A DNA stretch of 64,000 nt from DASSBQ01 sp040981125 (GTDB lineage: Bacteria > Nitrospirota > Nitrospiria > Nitrospirales > Nitrospiraceae), in contig JANRMQ010000001.1 of assembly GCA_040981125.1 (NCBI GenBank), positions 434,001 to 498,000 of the forward strand. The letters run 5' to 3'. Of this stretch, positions 35,561 through 43,859 are shown one piece after another. The notes under the pieces were generated by a model, which ran no database searches, was not told the DNA's origin, and was given only the letters and a program-made list of their open reading frames with translations. Numbering within the stretch: the first letter of the stretch is position 1; each line of letters begins with the position of its first letter. A program made the position numbers and the translations under genes.

Positions 35561-36763
35561 CTAGTCCAGTTTCATCCCGCCGACCACATGTTCGGCAAAA
35601 GGAAGCGAGGAGGTGAACGCGGGAGACACGGCATTGAGCACGTGAGTCGAACGAGGTCCCGGTTCAATGAGGAAATCATTCAACAGATCTGCGGTGCGGG
35701 TATCGATCAATTGCGCCCTGATTCCCGGCTCTTTGCCCGGCAGTAAATCGGCTTTGGCGAAACCGACCCCGAGCGCCTCGGCCTCATGAAAGAAGCCGTT
35801 TCTGGTGGCTTTCGTCAATTCCTTCCAGGCGATCGCGCGGAAATGATCCCGATTCCGCCCAAAGAGGCGCGATAAATACAGCAGCATCGTGACGCTATCC
35901 TGGACGGTCGCGCCGGCAAGTCCCCGGTATTGTTCCCGTCCGAGCAACGGCAAAGCCGACGGTCCGATCGTCACCTCCCCATCCGGTCGCCGCGTGAAAT
36001 GCACTCCCAAAAACGGATTCCGGAGATCCGGAACCGGATAGATATTCCCCCGCACCTTCAATTTCGACTCAGGGTTCAATCGATAAAAATGGCCGCGGAA
36101 CGGAAGAATCCGGTAATGGGATCCGACTCCATACGCATGGGCAATGCGATCGGCAAACAAGCCGGCGCAATTCACAAAATGACCGCACTCCATCGGCCCC
36201 CGGGACGTCAGGACGGATCCGCGTTCCCCGCAGCCCTGCCAGGAACAGGAGAATTGAAAGGCCACTCCTTCCCGCTTGGCATCGGCGACCATCGCCTCCA
36301 TGACCAATTGAGGGTTCACGACCGCCGTATCCTTCACATAGAGGGCCTGCTCCACCGTTTTGGCGCAAGGTTCCACATCGCGGAGCGAGGCGCCATCGAT
36401 CAAACTCACGCGGACCCCATTTGCCTGCGCCCGCTGGTGCAATTCCCGCAACGGCGCCAGTTCCGCGGCAGTACGGGCGACGATCACCTTCCCATAGTCG
36501 TTGAGGGGGATGGATTTGTCTTTGCAATAGGCGCGGAGGCGGCGGTTGCCTTCGACGCACAATGTCGCTTTCAGTGTGCCGGCCTTATAATAGACTCCCG
36601 CATGAAGCACGCCGCTGTTCCGCCCGCTCGCATGCAGGCCGGCCTTCGGCTCTTTATCGATCACGAGCACCTTTGCGCCATGCCGGCGGCGCAATTCGCG
36701 CGCGATCGCGACGCCGATCACGCCGGCGCCCGCGATGAGGAAGTCGTAGGTCTCTTGCGCCAT
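35561..36763 (-). CDS. lhgO: L-2-hydroxyglutarate oxidase-like FAD enzyme
   Basis: A 400-residue flavoprotein of the DAO/GlpA family. The FAD loop is DFLIAGAGVIGVAIAREL, the flavin-contact region SGRNSGVLHAGVYYKAGTLK, and NCAGLFADRIAHAYGV and PFRGHFYRL are typical of LhgO. It oxidises L-2-hydroxyglutarate to 2-oxoglutarate, passing electrons to the quinone pool or to oxygen. It has no evident role in glycan synthesis, and is placed between a GT4 gene and the asnB3 region, so it may be a passenger in this variable part of the locus. A weak promoter-like sequence lies upstream. Confidence 0.88.
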   Translation of the reverse strand: MAQETYDFLIAGAGVIGVAIARELRRRHGAKVLVIDKEPKAGLHASGRNSGVLHAGVYYKAGTLKATLCVEGNRRLRAYCKDKSIPLNDYGKVIVARTAAELAPLRELHQRAQANGVRVSLIDGASLRDVEPCAKTVEQALYVKDTAVVNPQLVMEAMVADAKREGVAFQFSCSWQGCGERGSVLTSRGPMECGHFVNCAGLFADRIAHAYGVGSHYRILPFRGHFYRLNPESKLKVRGNIYPVPDLRNPFLGVHFTRRPDGEVTIGPSALPLLGREQYRGLAGATVQDSVTMLLYLSRLFGRNRDHFRAIAWKELTKATRNGFFHEAEALGVGFAKADLLPGKEPGIRAQLIDTRTADLLNDFLIEPGPRSTHVLNAVSPAFTSSLPFAEHVVGGMKLD

Positions 36764-36810
36764 GGATGATTAATCGAGAACGGTTCTAGTCCGAGCTACA
36801 GTCAGTTGCG

Positions 36811-36839
36811 ATCTGATCATAGGGGGTATCGGCTGTCAA
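36811..36839 (-). promoter_or_regulatory. Weak sigma70-like promoter upstream of lhgO
   Basis: In the 80-bp gap before lhgO the minus strand has a perfect TTGACA (36839-36834). Seventeen bases on is TCAGAT (36816-36811), a poor -10; a better hexamer, TATGAT (36821-36816), is only 12 bases away. The -35 is striking but the pair is not ideal. Confidence 0.3.
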
Positions 36840-36843
36840 GAAA

Positions 36844-37947
36844 TCATCCATTCGGCAGTCCATCAACGCCCACCCGCTCATAGATCGCCACGGTTTCCGC
36901 CGCGGTGCGATCCCAGGAAAACGTCAAGGCCCTCGCTCTCCCCCGTTCACTCAATTCCTTCCGTAAGCCGTCGTCATCGAGCAGGCGAGCCAGCTCGACC
37001 GACCATTGTTCCACATTCCGAGGATCGACGAGCACCGCCGCGTCTCCGGCGACTTCCGGCAATGACGAACTATTCGAGCACAGCACCGGAACGCCGCAGG
37101 CCATCGCTTCCAATACCGGCAGGCCGAACCCTTCGTACAAGGACGGAAAAGCAAAGACGCAAGCTCCTTGATACCAGCCGATCAGCGCATCGTCGGACAC
37201 CACCCCGACCAGCCTCGTCTCCGAGGCGATCCCGGCCTGTTCGATCGCCGCCCGCACGTCGGGTCGCTTGGACACATCCCCGATCAACACCAAGTCATGC
37301 GTCCGCCTGAGCCGCTCGGGAACGGCGGCAAACGCCTTGACAAGGGTCACGATGTTTTTCGTCGGGTCGGATCCGGCCAACGACATCACATACGGTTTTG
37401 CACGGCCGGGCTGCATCGGCCGATGAGGGTGAAATCGCGCGCTGTCAATGCCGAGCGGCACGGCGGTAACCCGATTCTCCGCCAACCCGAGGTGCCGGAT
37501 CAGATCTTGCCGCGACGAGTTCGAAATCGTCACGACGTGATCAAGCTTCGTCCGGGGATCGCCGACCAAGCCGCGTTCGATCCTTGCGCTCAGATTCCGC
37601 TTCGGTCGCAGCTCCGGGAACAACAGCGGCTTGGCGTCATGAATCGTCGCCACGAACTTGCCCCGCTTCCAGGCCACGCAGGAATCATAGGGGAAATGCA
37701 GAAGGTCATACGGGCCGGCGACAAACGGCGCCACCTGTTCCCAGAACCGCCGCCTGAAGAAGGGAAAACGAATGAGCCGGTATTGAATATTTGCCCGATG
37801 CGGAAATCGATGCGCGGAGTCCGGCATCAAAATCTCGTATTGGTTCGAAGGATCGACGCGGGCGATCCCCTCCACGAGTTCCCGACAATACCGACCGAGT
37901 CCGACGGTGGGATTCCTCAGATGCCAGGCCGCAATGACGATTCTCAC
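36844..37947 (-). CDS. GT4 glycosyltransferase (mannosyltransferase-like)
   Basis: A 367-residue protein, GTG start at 37947. The N-domain reads RIVIAAWHLRNPTVGLGRYCREL. VVTISNSSRQDLIRHLGL, SLAGSDPTKNIVTLVKAF and FAFPSLYEGFGLPVLEAMAC (EX7E) are the classical GT4 motifs seen in MtfB/WbdA-type mannosyltransferases. It probably acts in the cytoplasm on a lipid-linked acceptor. It starts 28 bases after the stop of the GT2 gene. A paralogue with the same architecture lies at 42461-43564. The sugar is inferred only by family. Confidence 0.9.
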   Translation of the reverse strand: MRIVIAAWHLRNPTVGLGRYCRELVEGIARVDPSNQYEILMPDSAHRFPHRANIQYRLIRFPFFRRRFWEQVAPFVAGPYDLLHFPYDSCVAWKRGKFVATIHDAKPLLFPELRPKRNLSARIERGLVGDPRTKLDHVVTISNSSRQDLIRHLGLAENRVTAVPLGIDSARFHPHRPMQPGRAKPYVMSLAGSDPTKNIVTLVKAFAAVPERLRRTHDLVLIGDVSKRPDVRAAIEQAGIASETRLVGVVSDDALIGWYQGACVFAFPSLYEGFGLPVLEAMACGVPVLCSNSSSLPEVAGDAAVLVDPRNVEQWSVELARLLDDDGLRKELSERGRARALTFSWDRTAAETVAIYERVGVDGLPNG

Positions 37948-37975
37948 AACGGCGCCCCGGCGGCTGCGACGGTCT

Positions 37976-38767
37976 TTACCGCGCGCGCTTTTCGACGAGG
38001 GAATGGCCGAAGCGGTACCGTTCGTATCGTGCGATCCATTTGCTCCTTAAATCCGTCCAGCGGCGCTCGAACCAGTTTCCCCGTATGGTTCGGCCCCACT
38101 TCCGTTGGAAATGCGCCATATTGTGATTCCAGTATTGGTTCGTTTCGACGCGCTTGATGTGATTCTGCGTCACCATCGAAAAATGATGAATCAACACCGA
38201 TCCGGTCATCGCCGCGGAAAATCCGGCCTGTTCCGCCCGCCACCGGAAGTCGGTATCTTCGCATCCTCCGTATGAAAATTCTTCGTCGAACAAGCCGATG
38301 CGATCGAATACCGCGCGATCGATGATCATGCAGGGGGCATAAAGCTCGTGGCGCACTGCCTGCGCGCAAGCCGCGGCAAATGTTTCGGCATACGCGTGCA
38401 GATCATAATCAAGCGGACCCTCGCAGGCGGAAGGACAGACGATTCCATGGCCGCCCCGTTCCATGAAGTCGAGCAGATTTTCGAGCCATCCCGGCGTCAC
38501 CACGATGTCGTTGTTTAAAATACCGATCGCCTCTCCGCGGCTCGCTCGGATTCCCTGGTTCCAAGCTTTGGCGCAGCCGAGATTCGTGTCGTTTCGAATC
38601 AGCGTTGCCGGCAGGCCACGCACGTAGTCGGCCGTGTCGTCGACCGACGCGTTATCGACCAGGATCAATTCGTAGGGATGCGGCGTGCAGGCCACGATCG
38701 ACTCGATACATCGGCGCGTATAATCGACCTGGTTGTAAAGAGCGATGACGAGGCTGATGGATTTCAT
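37976..38767 (-). CDS. GT2 family glycosyltransferase
   Basis: A 263-residue GT-A protein with ISLVIALYNQVDYTRRCIESI, LILVDNASVDDTADYV, the NLGCAKAWNQGIRAS motif and ILNNDIVV, where the Asp carries the DxD-like metal site. VFDRIGLFDEEFSYGGCEDTDFRWRAE region holds the catalytic ED pair (given for location, around residues 165-190). It is a rhamnosyl- or galactosyl-type inverting transferase by general resemblance. It begins directly beside the repeat array of 38893-39030. Confidence 0.9.
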   Translation of the reverse strand: MKSISLVIALYNQVDYTRRCIESIVACTPHPYELILVDNASVDDTADYVRGLPATLIRNDTNLGCAKAWNQGIRASRGEAIGILNNDIVVTPGWLENLLDFMERGGHGIVCPSACEGPLDYDLHAYAETFAAACAQAVRHELYAPCMIIDRAVFDRIGLFDEEFSYGGCEDTDFRWRAEQAGFSAAMTGSVLIHHFSMVTQNHIKRVETNQYWNHNMAHFQRKWGRTIRGNWFERRWTDLRSKWIARYERYRFGHSLVEKRAR

Positions 38768-39055
38768 CGACTTGTCCTTGCAACAGGATGTTCAAAAGCC
38801 CGCTGGTCCATACCCGCCCAACCCCGCGTTCGAACGCGCCTCATCCCGGTCAAGGCCGCAGCAGGCCGCGCGGCGCGTCTCGACGCACCAGAGCGGGTGA
38901 ACCTGGGAAAAGCGCGTCCCGGCGCGCGCGGGCCGGGCGGGTGAAACGGGAAGGAAGGCGTTTCGGCGCCTTCGGGGCGGGCGGGTGAACCTGGATAAAG
39001 CGCGTCCCGGCGCTGCGGGGCGGGCGGGTGAAAAAGTGGTTTTTTCAGCATCCTG
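38768..39055. other. 288-bp intergenic region containing repeat array A
   Basis: No gene is supported. About half the region is the GGGCGGGTGA array described separately. The part before it (38768-38892) is GC-rich with several CGCG blocks. An Arg/Gly/Pro-rich frame crossing the array is a by-product of the repeats. Confidence 0.65.
38893..39030. repeat. Repeat array A: three ~44-bp GCGGGTGA units plus partial
   Basis: Tandem units begin at 38893, 38937, 38981 and 39024 (the last is partial), each opening with GCGGGTGAA. Units 1 and 3 continue with an AAAGCGCGTCCCGGCGC-type body. Unit 2 has a hairpin GAAGGCG-TTTCGG-CGCCTTC (38954-38973). On the opposite strand the unit reads TCACCCGCCCGC and matches array B at 43618-43848, including the GAAGGCG hairpin, so A and B are inverted copies of one repeat family. 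Confidence 0.88.
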
Positions 39056-40141
39056 CTACAACATTCTCCGGCAAAGGTCCAATAGATAGGCAGCCCGCCG
39101 TTCCGACGTATGGAACTCGAGCAGGTGCCGGTACCCGGCTTCCACCATTTCCAGTCTTGCCCGATCATCGTCGCGGAGCCGCCGCACAATTGTCGGAAGA
39201 TCCCTCAGATCGTGCCGGCAAAACATTGCATGGCGGCCATGCTCGAAATTATGCGGAATGACAATGTCGGGCGGCTCGGAAATCAAGAGCGTCTTCGAGG
39301 CCACGATCTCCCAATATCGAACCGTATCGAAGCCGCCGCCGCGTATCGACAAGGCCATCTTGGACCGTCGCAGGAGGGAACGGTACTGTTCAGGCTCCAA
39401 TTTTCCCGCCTGGGCCGAGGCCGATGCCCGCGGATCCCCCAGCAATTTCGCAGTCGCGATGCCAAGCCAGGACGCTGCCAGCTTCGATCGACGGTCCGAG
39501 GCATCCAGATAGACGCCTCCTTCGAATCGGATTCCTGTCGTTCGGCGCAACAGATTGACCGCTCTCACCCGTTTCCGATGGGACGCCCGCCCGACGAATG
39601 AAATATCGATGTCTCTCTCCTCGGGCGCCGCGGAAGACAGGGAGGCCGCGGTCACTGAAAAGGGCAATGGATGAACCCGGCCGTCCAGACGACCATCGCC
39701 TTGGGGCAGTCTCTCGCGCAACCACTCGCCATTCGCGGATTTTGCCGTAGTTCTGTACTCGCGCTTGAAATAGAGCCCCGCTCCAACGGCATCGGCTACA
39801 TCGGCACGAATCAGGCCGTCATCTTCGCCATCGAGCAATACGACCGGTGGACCATCGACCTGGCCGGCCACCGAATGATACGTCTCAAGCGCCCCCCGCC
39901 GCGGCGAAGAGAGGATCGTAAGATCGATGCGTCGCTCGCGGATCATGGACGCCGCATCGCCGGCCGTGAGGTGATGTCCGGGATTCTGCGGATAAGAGGC
40001 CGTTCGGGCATGGGGCTCGTGATAAATCTCTTTGTGGGGATAGTCGAATATATTGCTCCAACCGAATGTCGCGCACAGTCCGTCGTAGATCTGGTCGGCC
40101 AGGTAGTCGGGTCCCGGATCGGTAAGATATAAGACCTTCAC
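39056..40141 (-). CDS. CgeB-like GT-B glycosyltransferase
   Basis: A 361-residue protein, GTG start at 40141. The N-terminal half is divergent (VLYLTDPGPDYLADQIYDGL). The C-terminal part, with DISFVGRASHRKRVRAVNLL, MALSIRGGGFDTVRYWEIVA and LISEPPDIVIPHNFEHGRHA, followed by a RRAAYLLDLC tail, resembles the Glyco_trans_1_2 domain of CgeB/spore-maturation and maturation-type glycosyltransferases. Function: probable sugar transfer; substrate unknown. The 3' end directly borders repeat array A. Confidence 0.72.
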   Translation of the reverse strand: MKVLYLTDPGPDYLADQIYDGLCATFGWSNIFDYPHKEIYHEPHARTASYPQNPGHHLTAGDAASMIRERRIDLTILSSPRRGALETYHSVAGQVDGPPVVLLDGEDDGLIRADVADAVGAGLYFKREYRTTAKSANGEWLRERLPQGDGRLDGRVHPLPFSVTAASLSSAAPEERDIDISFVGRASHRKRVRAVNLLRRTTGIRFEGGVYLDASDRRSKLAASWLGIATAKLLGDPRASASAQAGKLEPEQYRSLLRRSKMALSIRGGGFDTVRYWEIVASKTLLISEPPDIVIPHNFEHGRHAMFCRHDLRDLPTIVRRLRDDDRARLEMVEAGYRHLLEFHTSERRAAYLLDLCRRML

Positions 40142-40235
40142 GCAAGTCTTCCGTCGTTCGTATTTCGTCGCTCGTATGTCGCAAAAGTAGGAATGCTGAT
40201 CCGGAGAGTCACTTTTTCACGGCCCAATGCGTCCG

Positions 40236-41261
40236 TCACCGCTTGTCCAGCAGCCGCAGGCAGCGCTCGAAGACCTCGTCTACCGTGATCAGTCGCATGC
40301 AGTTTTCTTCTTTGCTCCTGACGCAGACCGGATGATAACAGGCGCGGCAATCGAGGCCTTTGTAGAGAATTTCACTGGGCGCGCCACGCGGTCCCCAACG
40401 TTGCGGATAGGTCGGCCCGAACAAGGCGACCACCGGCGTCCCCACCGCGGCCGCCACATGCATAGCGCCTCCATCGTTGCCGATGAAGAGATCGCAGCGT
40501 TTCGCGAGCGCGCCGAATTCCAGCAGCGACAACCGTCCTGCTATGACCAGAGGGCCGCATTGCGTTCTGTCCCGCACCGCTTCCGCGACAACGCGCTCGT
40601 TGGCGTCCCCCCCGAGCAGGATCCTGCAGGGCAACGATCGAGATAATCGATCCGCGAGTTCGGCGAACCGCTCCGGCGGCCAGACCTTCAACGGGTACCG
40701 GGCCCCCGGCTGAATCACGATCACTTTCGACGAGCCATTGTCGCCGCCGCTCAACTCCTCCATGGCTCTCTTCGCGGCCTTGTCGTCCTCCGGAGACACA
40801 TAGAGAGCGGGGTGGACTGCCGCGGGCTTCAGGCCTAACGGTCGAACGGCGGCCAAATCATAGTCGATGCGATGGGCATCCCCGGGTGACGGTTTCGCGA
40901 CATGGGTGTAAAGCAGTCCCCTCCACCGATGCTCCGCATTGAATCCAATCCTCGTCCCGGCGCCGGTCGCCCAGCTCATGAAAGCGGATCGATCACCGTC
41001 CGTCAAATCGATCACGCAATCGTAGCGTTTCCGCCGAAGATCCCGGAGGAATCGCAATTGCGCCGCCACCGATCCTTTTTCCGCCGTCAGAATTTCGTAA
41101 ACATCGGGATGGTGCTTCAACACCGCCTCGGTCCCTCGATTTACAAGCGCGGTGAGCCTAGCCTTTGGGAAAGCTTGCAGAAGCGTACGAAAGACCGGCG
41201 TGGCCAATAGGACATCGCCGATGTGCCGGAGCTTGATGACAAGAATGTTCGTGAAATTCAT
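40236..41261 (-). CDS. GT9 heptosyltransferase family protein
   Basis: A 341-residue GT-B protein with ILVIKLRHIGDVLLATPVFR at the N-terminus, CVIDLTDGDRSAF, VIQPGARYPLKVWPPERFA and FIGNDGGAMHVAAAVGTPVV, the four hallmark regions of WaaC/WaaF/WaaQ. It is the third GT9 protein in the window and the only one in the variable part. WaaQ-like addition of a side-branch heptose, or another sugar, is possible. A cluster of Cys near the C-terminus (CRACYHPVC) also occurs in many GT9 proteins. Confidence 0.87.
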   Translation of the reverse strand: MNFTNILVIKLRHIGDVLLATPVFRTLLQAFPKARLTALVNRGTEAVLKHHPDVYEILTAEKGSVAAQLRFLRDLRRKRYDCVIDLTDGDRSAFMSWATGAGTRIGFNAEHRWRGLLYTHVAKPSPGDAHRIDYDLAAVRPLGLKPAAVHPALYVSPEDDKAAKRAMEELSGGDNGSSKVIVIQPGARYPLKVWPPERFAELADRLSRSLPCRILLGGDANERVVAEAVRDRTQCGPLVIAGRLSLLEFGALAKRCDLFIGNDGGAMHVAAAVGTPVVALFGPTYPQRWGPRGAPSEILYKGLDCRACYHPVCVRSKEENCMRLITVDEVFERCLRLLDKR

Positions 41262-41304
41262 ACGAACCGGAGACCGTTCCTCCGTTCACGTGTCACATTC
41301 CTCA

Positions 41305-42339
41305 TTATTTCGTATCCATCATATCGAAATACAGCTGTTCCAATCTTTTCGTCAACGCCGACGCTTCAAACTGGGCCCGCGCTTTCTCGTAGCTTCTCCG
41401 GCCGAATCGGGCCCGCAATTCCTGATTCCGCAACAGTTCAATGACGGCGCCCGCATATTGCCATTGCCACCGGCAGACGAAGCCGGTCACATTGTGCTCT
41501 ACCAGCTCCGCCTGCGCATTCGCCTTTTTCCGCTGAGGCGTACTCAGCGTCACCACCGGAATCCCGTTGGCCATGGCTTCCGCGATGACGCAGCCGAACG
41601 TCTCACCGATGCGGGATCCATGAATAAACAGGTCGAGACGCCGGTAAAAATCGCCCACGCGCAGTGACGGTTCCACCAGTTCGACCCGCCCGTTCATGCC
41701 GAGCATCGTCAATTTCTGCCGCACCCGATCAGTGGCGCCCTGGAAGAGACAACGCGCCTGGGGCACCTTACGAAAAATGCGCGGCAGGCTGTTGAGGCAG
41801 ACATCATGCCACTTCTGATCGTCCGCACGGCTGCAACGGCCGATCGTCGACGTGAACAGCTTGGGTTCCGAGTCGAATTCTGAGAAATCCACCGGATTAT
41901 AGAGCGCTTCGTACCGGGCGCCGCTCCTCCGGCCATAGCGCCGGAGATAGGTCGCCATCGATGCCTCCGAGACAAAACAATGGCAATCGATCCGATCCCC
42001 TTCCCGCTCGTCGAAGTCATGGAAGACATTGGTTTCCACGATCCGCGGGAAGCCGTTGTGTTTTTCTGGAAGTGCCCCCGGTTCGTATGTCCCGGCTCGA
42101 TGAATATGACAAATATCGATACGGTAATCCCGGACCAATTGTGTCAGATTGTCCGGTCGAATCACGACCGGAATGCCGAGTCGCGTTAATTCATCCGCAC
42201 GAACGCCCCCGCTCAAGCGGCCACAGGCAAACACCTCGAACCGTGACTTATCAAGGTATCGGCAAAAGATCTGGAGGGTCTTTTCGGTCCCGCCCAACTG
42301 AAGCTGGTTGGTGACGTGGAGGATTCGAATTTTCGCCAT
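41305..42339 (-). CDS. GT4 glycosyltransferase
   Basis: A 344-residue protein from ATG 42339. RILHVTNQLQLGGTEKTLQIF is the GGTE acceptor loop of GT4 enzymes; YNPVDFSEF follows the linker, and IHGSRIGETFGCVIAEAMANG is the donor-side EX7E motif. It probably builds part of the core or a surface glycan. The 122-bp gap before it carries a promoter-like element at 42407-42434, so it may start its own transcript. It ends 44 bases before the GT9 gene. Confidence 0.87.
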   Translation of the reverse strand: MAKIRILHVTNQLQLGGTEKTLQIFCRYLDKSRFEVFACGRLSGGVRADELTRLGIPVVIRPDNLTQLVRDYRIDICHIHRAGTYEPGALPEKHNGFPRIVETNVFHDFDEREGDRIDCHCFVSEASMATYLRRYGRRSGARYEALYNPVDFSEFDSEPKLFTSTIGRCSRADDQKWHDVCLNSLPRIFRKVPQARCLFQGATDRVRQKLTMLGMNGRVELVEPSLRVGDFYRRLDLFIHGSRIGETFGCVIAEAMANGIPVVTLSTPQRKKANAQAELVEHNVTGFVCRWQWQYAGAVIELLRNQELRARFGRRSYEKARAQFEASALTKRLEQLYFDMMDTK

Positions 42340-42406
42340 TGCTCATTTTACAGTGAATGACAATCAGCCTTCTGCCGATAAACGGTTATTGTTTTCGGAG
42401 TCTTTT

Positions 42407-42434
42407 TTCATACCAGGTTCGCTGCCATTCTCAA
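42407..42434 (-). promoter_or_regulatory. Sigma70-like promoter candidate upstream of GT4
   Basis: On the minus strand TTGAGA (42434-42429) and TATGAA (42412-42407) are separated by 16 bases, in an AT-richer gap between two glycosyltransferase genes. The gene start at 42339 would be about 60 bases downstream of initiation. Confidence 0.35.
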
Positions 42435-42460
42435 ATCCCTTACGGGTTTCAATATACGGC

Positions 42461-43564
42461 TTATGCGCACAACCGGCGGTAGAGCGCATGGGTTTGAGCC
42501 GCGGCATCCCGCCAGGTAAAGGCCCGCGCCCGGGCGAGTCCCAACACCTTCATTCGTTCGCGCTTCTCTCGATCGTCCAGAACCGCCGCGATGGCGCGGC
42601 TCAATCCCTCGACGTCTTCCGGGTTCACCAGAACCGCCGCCTCACCCGCCACCTCCGGCAGGGCCGAGGTCGAGGAGGTGATGACCGGAACTCCACAGGC
42701 CATGGCTTCCAGCACCGGCATTCCGAATCCTTCGTACAACGAGGGAAAGACAAACAGATCGGCATACGAATAAAGAATGCGAAGATCCTCCCGATTCATG
42801 CGCCCCGGGCACCGAACAAGCGACTCCAGGCCGAGCCGGCCGGCGGTGTGACGATAATCACCGAACGGATGGACGGCGTCGCCCACCAGCACCACCGCCC
42901 TGCCTTCCAAAGCCGGCACACAGCGGCTGATGCTCTGCAAGAACGTCTCATGATTTTTCCGAGGATCGGCGCCGCCGACAAATAGGATGAAGCCGGCCTC
43001 GGGAATTGCCAGCAGGCGACGGAGGCGGGCCATGGCCGCCTCATCTTTGACCGGAGCGAATGTTTCCGCGACACCATTGTAGATCACCGCAATTTGCTCC
43101 GGCGGCACTTCATACAGGTTCGCGATCTCCTGAGCCGAAAACCGGGACACCGTCACGACCGTCCGGGCTCGGTGGGCGGTGGCGCGGGCACGGCGCGAGG
43201 ATGCCCGTTGGCCGAAGAATTTCTTGGAATACTCCGGATGCCGTGCCAGCCAGAGATCGTGAATCGTTACAATACCTCCGTGTTTTCCGGTCGTATGCAT
43301 CTTAAAATTCGTGCCGTGATAGAGGTCCAACCGGTCTTTTCTTCCCCGCCATGGCATCAACCAGCGGGTCGATTCCACCCATCGCAGTCCGGATCGGTCG
43401 GCCCATTCGTTCGGCCGTCCTTTGACCGGGGCGCCGGGCCTCACATAGCCGAGATAGGCCGTGTCATCCTCGCGGCGCAGCAAGGCGTCGAGTAAATAGT
43501 ACGTATGCCACCCGACCCCGCCTCGATCGCCGATCACCGAGGACGCGTCGATTCCAATGCGCAT
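42461..43564 (-). CDS. GT4 glycosyltransferase (mannosyltransferase-like)
   Basis: A 367-residue GT-B protein with RIGIDASSVIGDRGGVGWHTYYL, IVTIHDLWLARHPEYSKKFF, VSRFSAQEIANLYEV, ILFVGGADPRKNHETFL and FVFPSLYEGFGMPVLEAMAC (EX7E). It closely follows the architecture of the GT4 at 36844-37947. Its 5' end is directly beside repeat array B, making it the first gene of the repeat-bracketed module. The likely reaction is retaining hexose transfer to a lipid-linked or core acceptor. Confidence 0.9.
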   Translation of the reverse strand: MRIGIDASSVIGDRGGVGWHTYYLLDALLRREDDTAYLGYVRPGAPVKGRPNEWADRSGLRWVESTRWLMPWRGRKDRLDLYHGTNFKMHTTGKHGGIVTIHDLWLARHPEYSKKFFGQRASSRRARATAHRARTVVTVSRFSAQEIANLYEVPPEQIAVIYNGVAETFAPVKDEAAMARLRRLLAIPEAGFILFVGGADPRKNHETFLQSISRCVPALEGRAVVLVGDAVHPFGDYRHTAGRLGLESLVRCPGRMNREDLRILYSYADLFVFPSLYEGFGMPVLEAMACGVPVITSSTSALPEVAGEAAVLVNPEDVEGLSRAIAAVLDDREKRERMKVLGLARARAFTWRDAAAQTHALYRRLCA

Positions 43565-43859
43565 GGTCCCTCTGCTCTCTCACACACGCCTCACGCCCGC
43601 GACACTCTACCTTTCCTGCGCAGTTTTTTCTCACCCGCCCAGCCCCGAAGGCGCCGAGACGCCTTCTTTCCCGTTTCACCCGCCCGCCCCGCGCAGTTTT
43701 TTCTCACCCGCCCAGCCCCCGGTTGCTGCGCAACCGGTCACCCGGGGCGCGCGCTTTATCCATTTCACCCGCCCGGCCCGCGCAGTTTTTTCTCACCCGC
43801 CCACCCCCCGGTTGCTGCGCAACCGGTCACCCGGGGCGCGCGCTTTTCCCGAGTTCCCG
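43565..43859. other. 295-bp intergenic region containing repeat array B
   Basis: No gene is supported. The 43618-43848 part is the TCACCCGCCC array. The remaining ~50 bp next to the GT4 start (43565-43617) shows nothing recognisable. Confidence 0.65.
43618..43848. repeat. Repeat array B: TCACCCGCCC hairpin repeats
   Basis: Five TCACCCGCCC boxes. GCGCAGTTTTTTCTCACC starts at 43618, 43691 and 43780. The second and third copies are followed by an almost identical body of about 45 bp, so 43691-43756 and 43780-43848 are near-duplicates 89 bp apart. Hairpins: GAAGGCG-CCGAGA-CGCCTTC (43647-43666) and CCGGTTGC-TGC-GCAACCGG (43719-43737 and 43808-43826). Array A (38893-39030) is the inverted counterpart. 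The hairpins may also end transcription, but no clean stem plus U-run was found on the minus strand. Confidence 0.9.

Noticed and set aside
38893..39030. Regular ~44-bp units resembling a CRISPR array
   Set aside because: The units are repeated through most of their length with no unique spacers of constant size, and no cas gene is in the window.
38764..39189. 141-codon minus-strand frame across array A
   Set aside because: Pro/Arg/Ala-rich product of the repeats which also runs into the CgeB-like gene in another frame.
43647..43666. GAAGGCG hairpin as a rho-independent terminator
   Set aside because: On the minus strand, in which genes are transcribed, the stem is not followed by a U-run; the T6 tracts lie on the plus strand.
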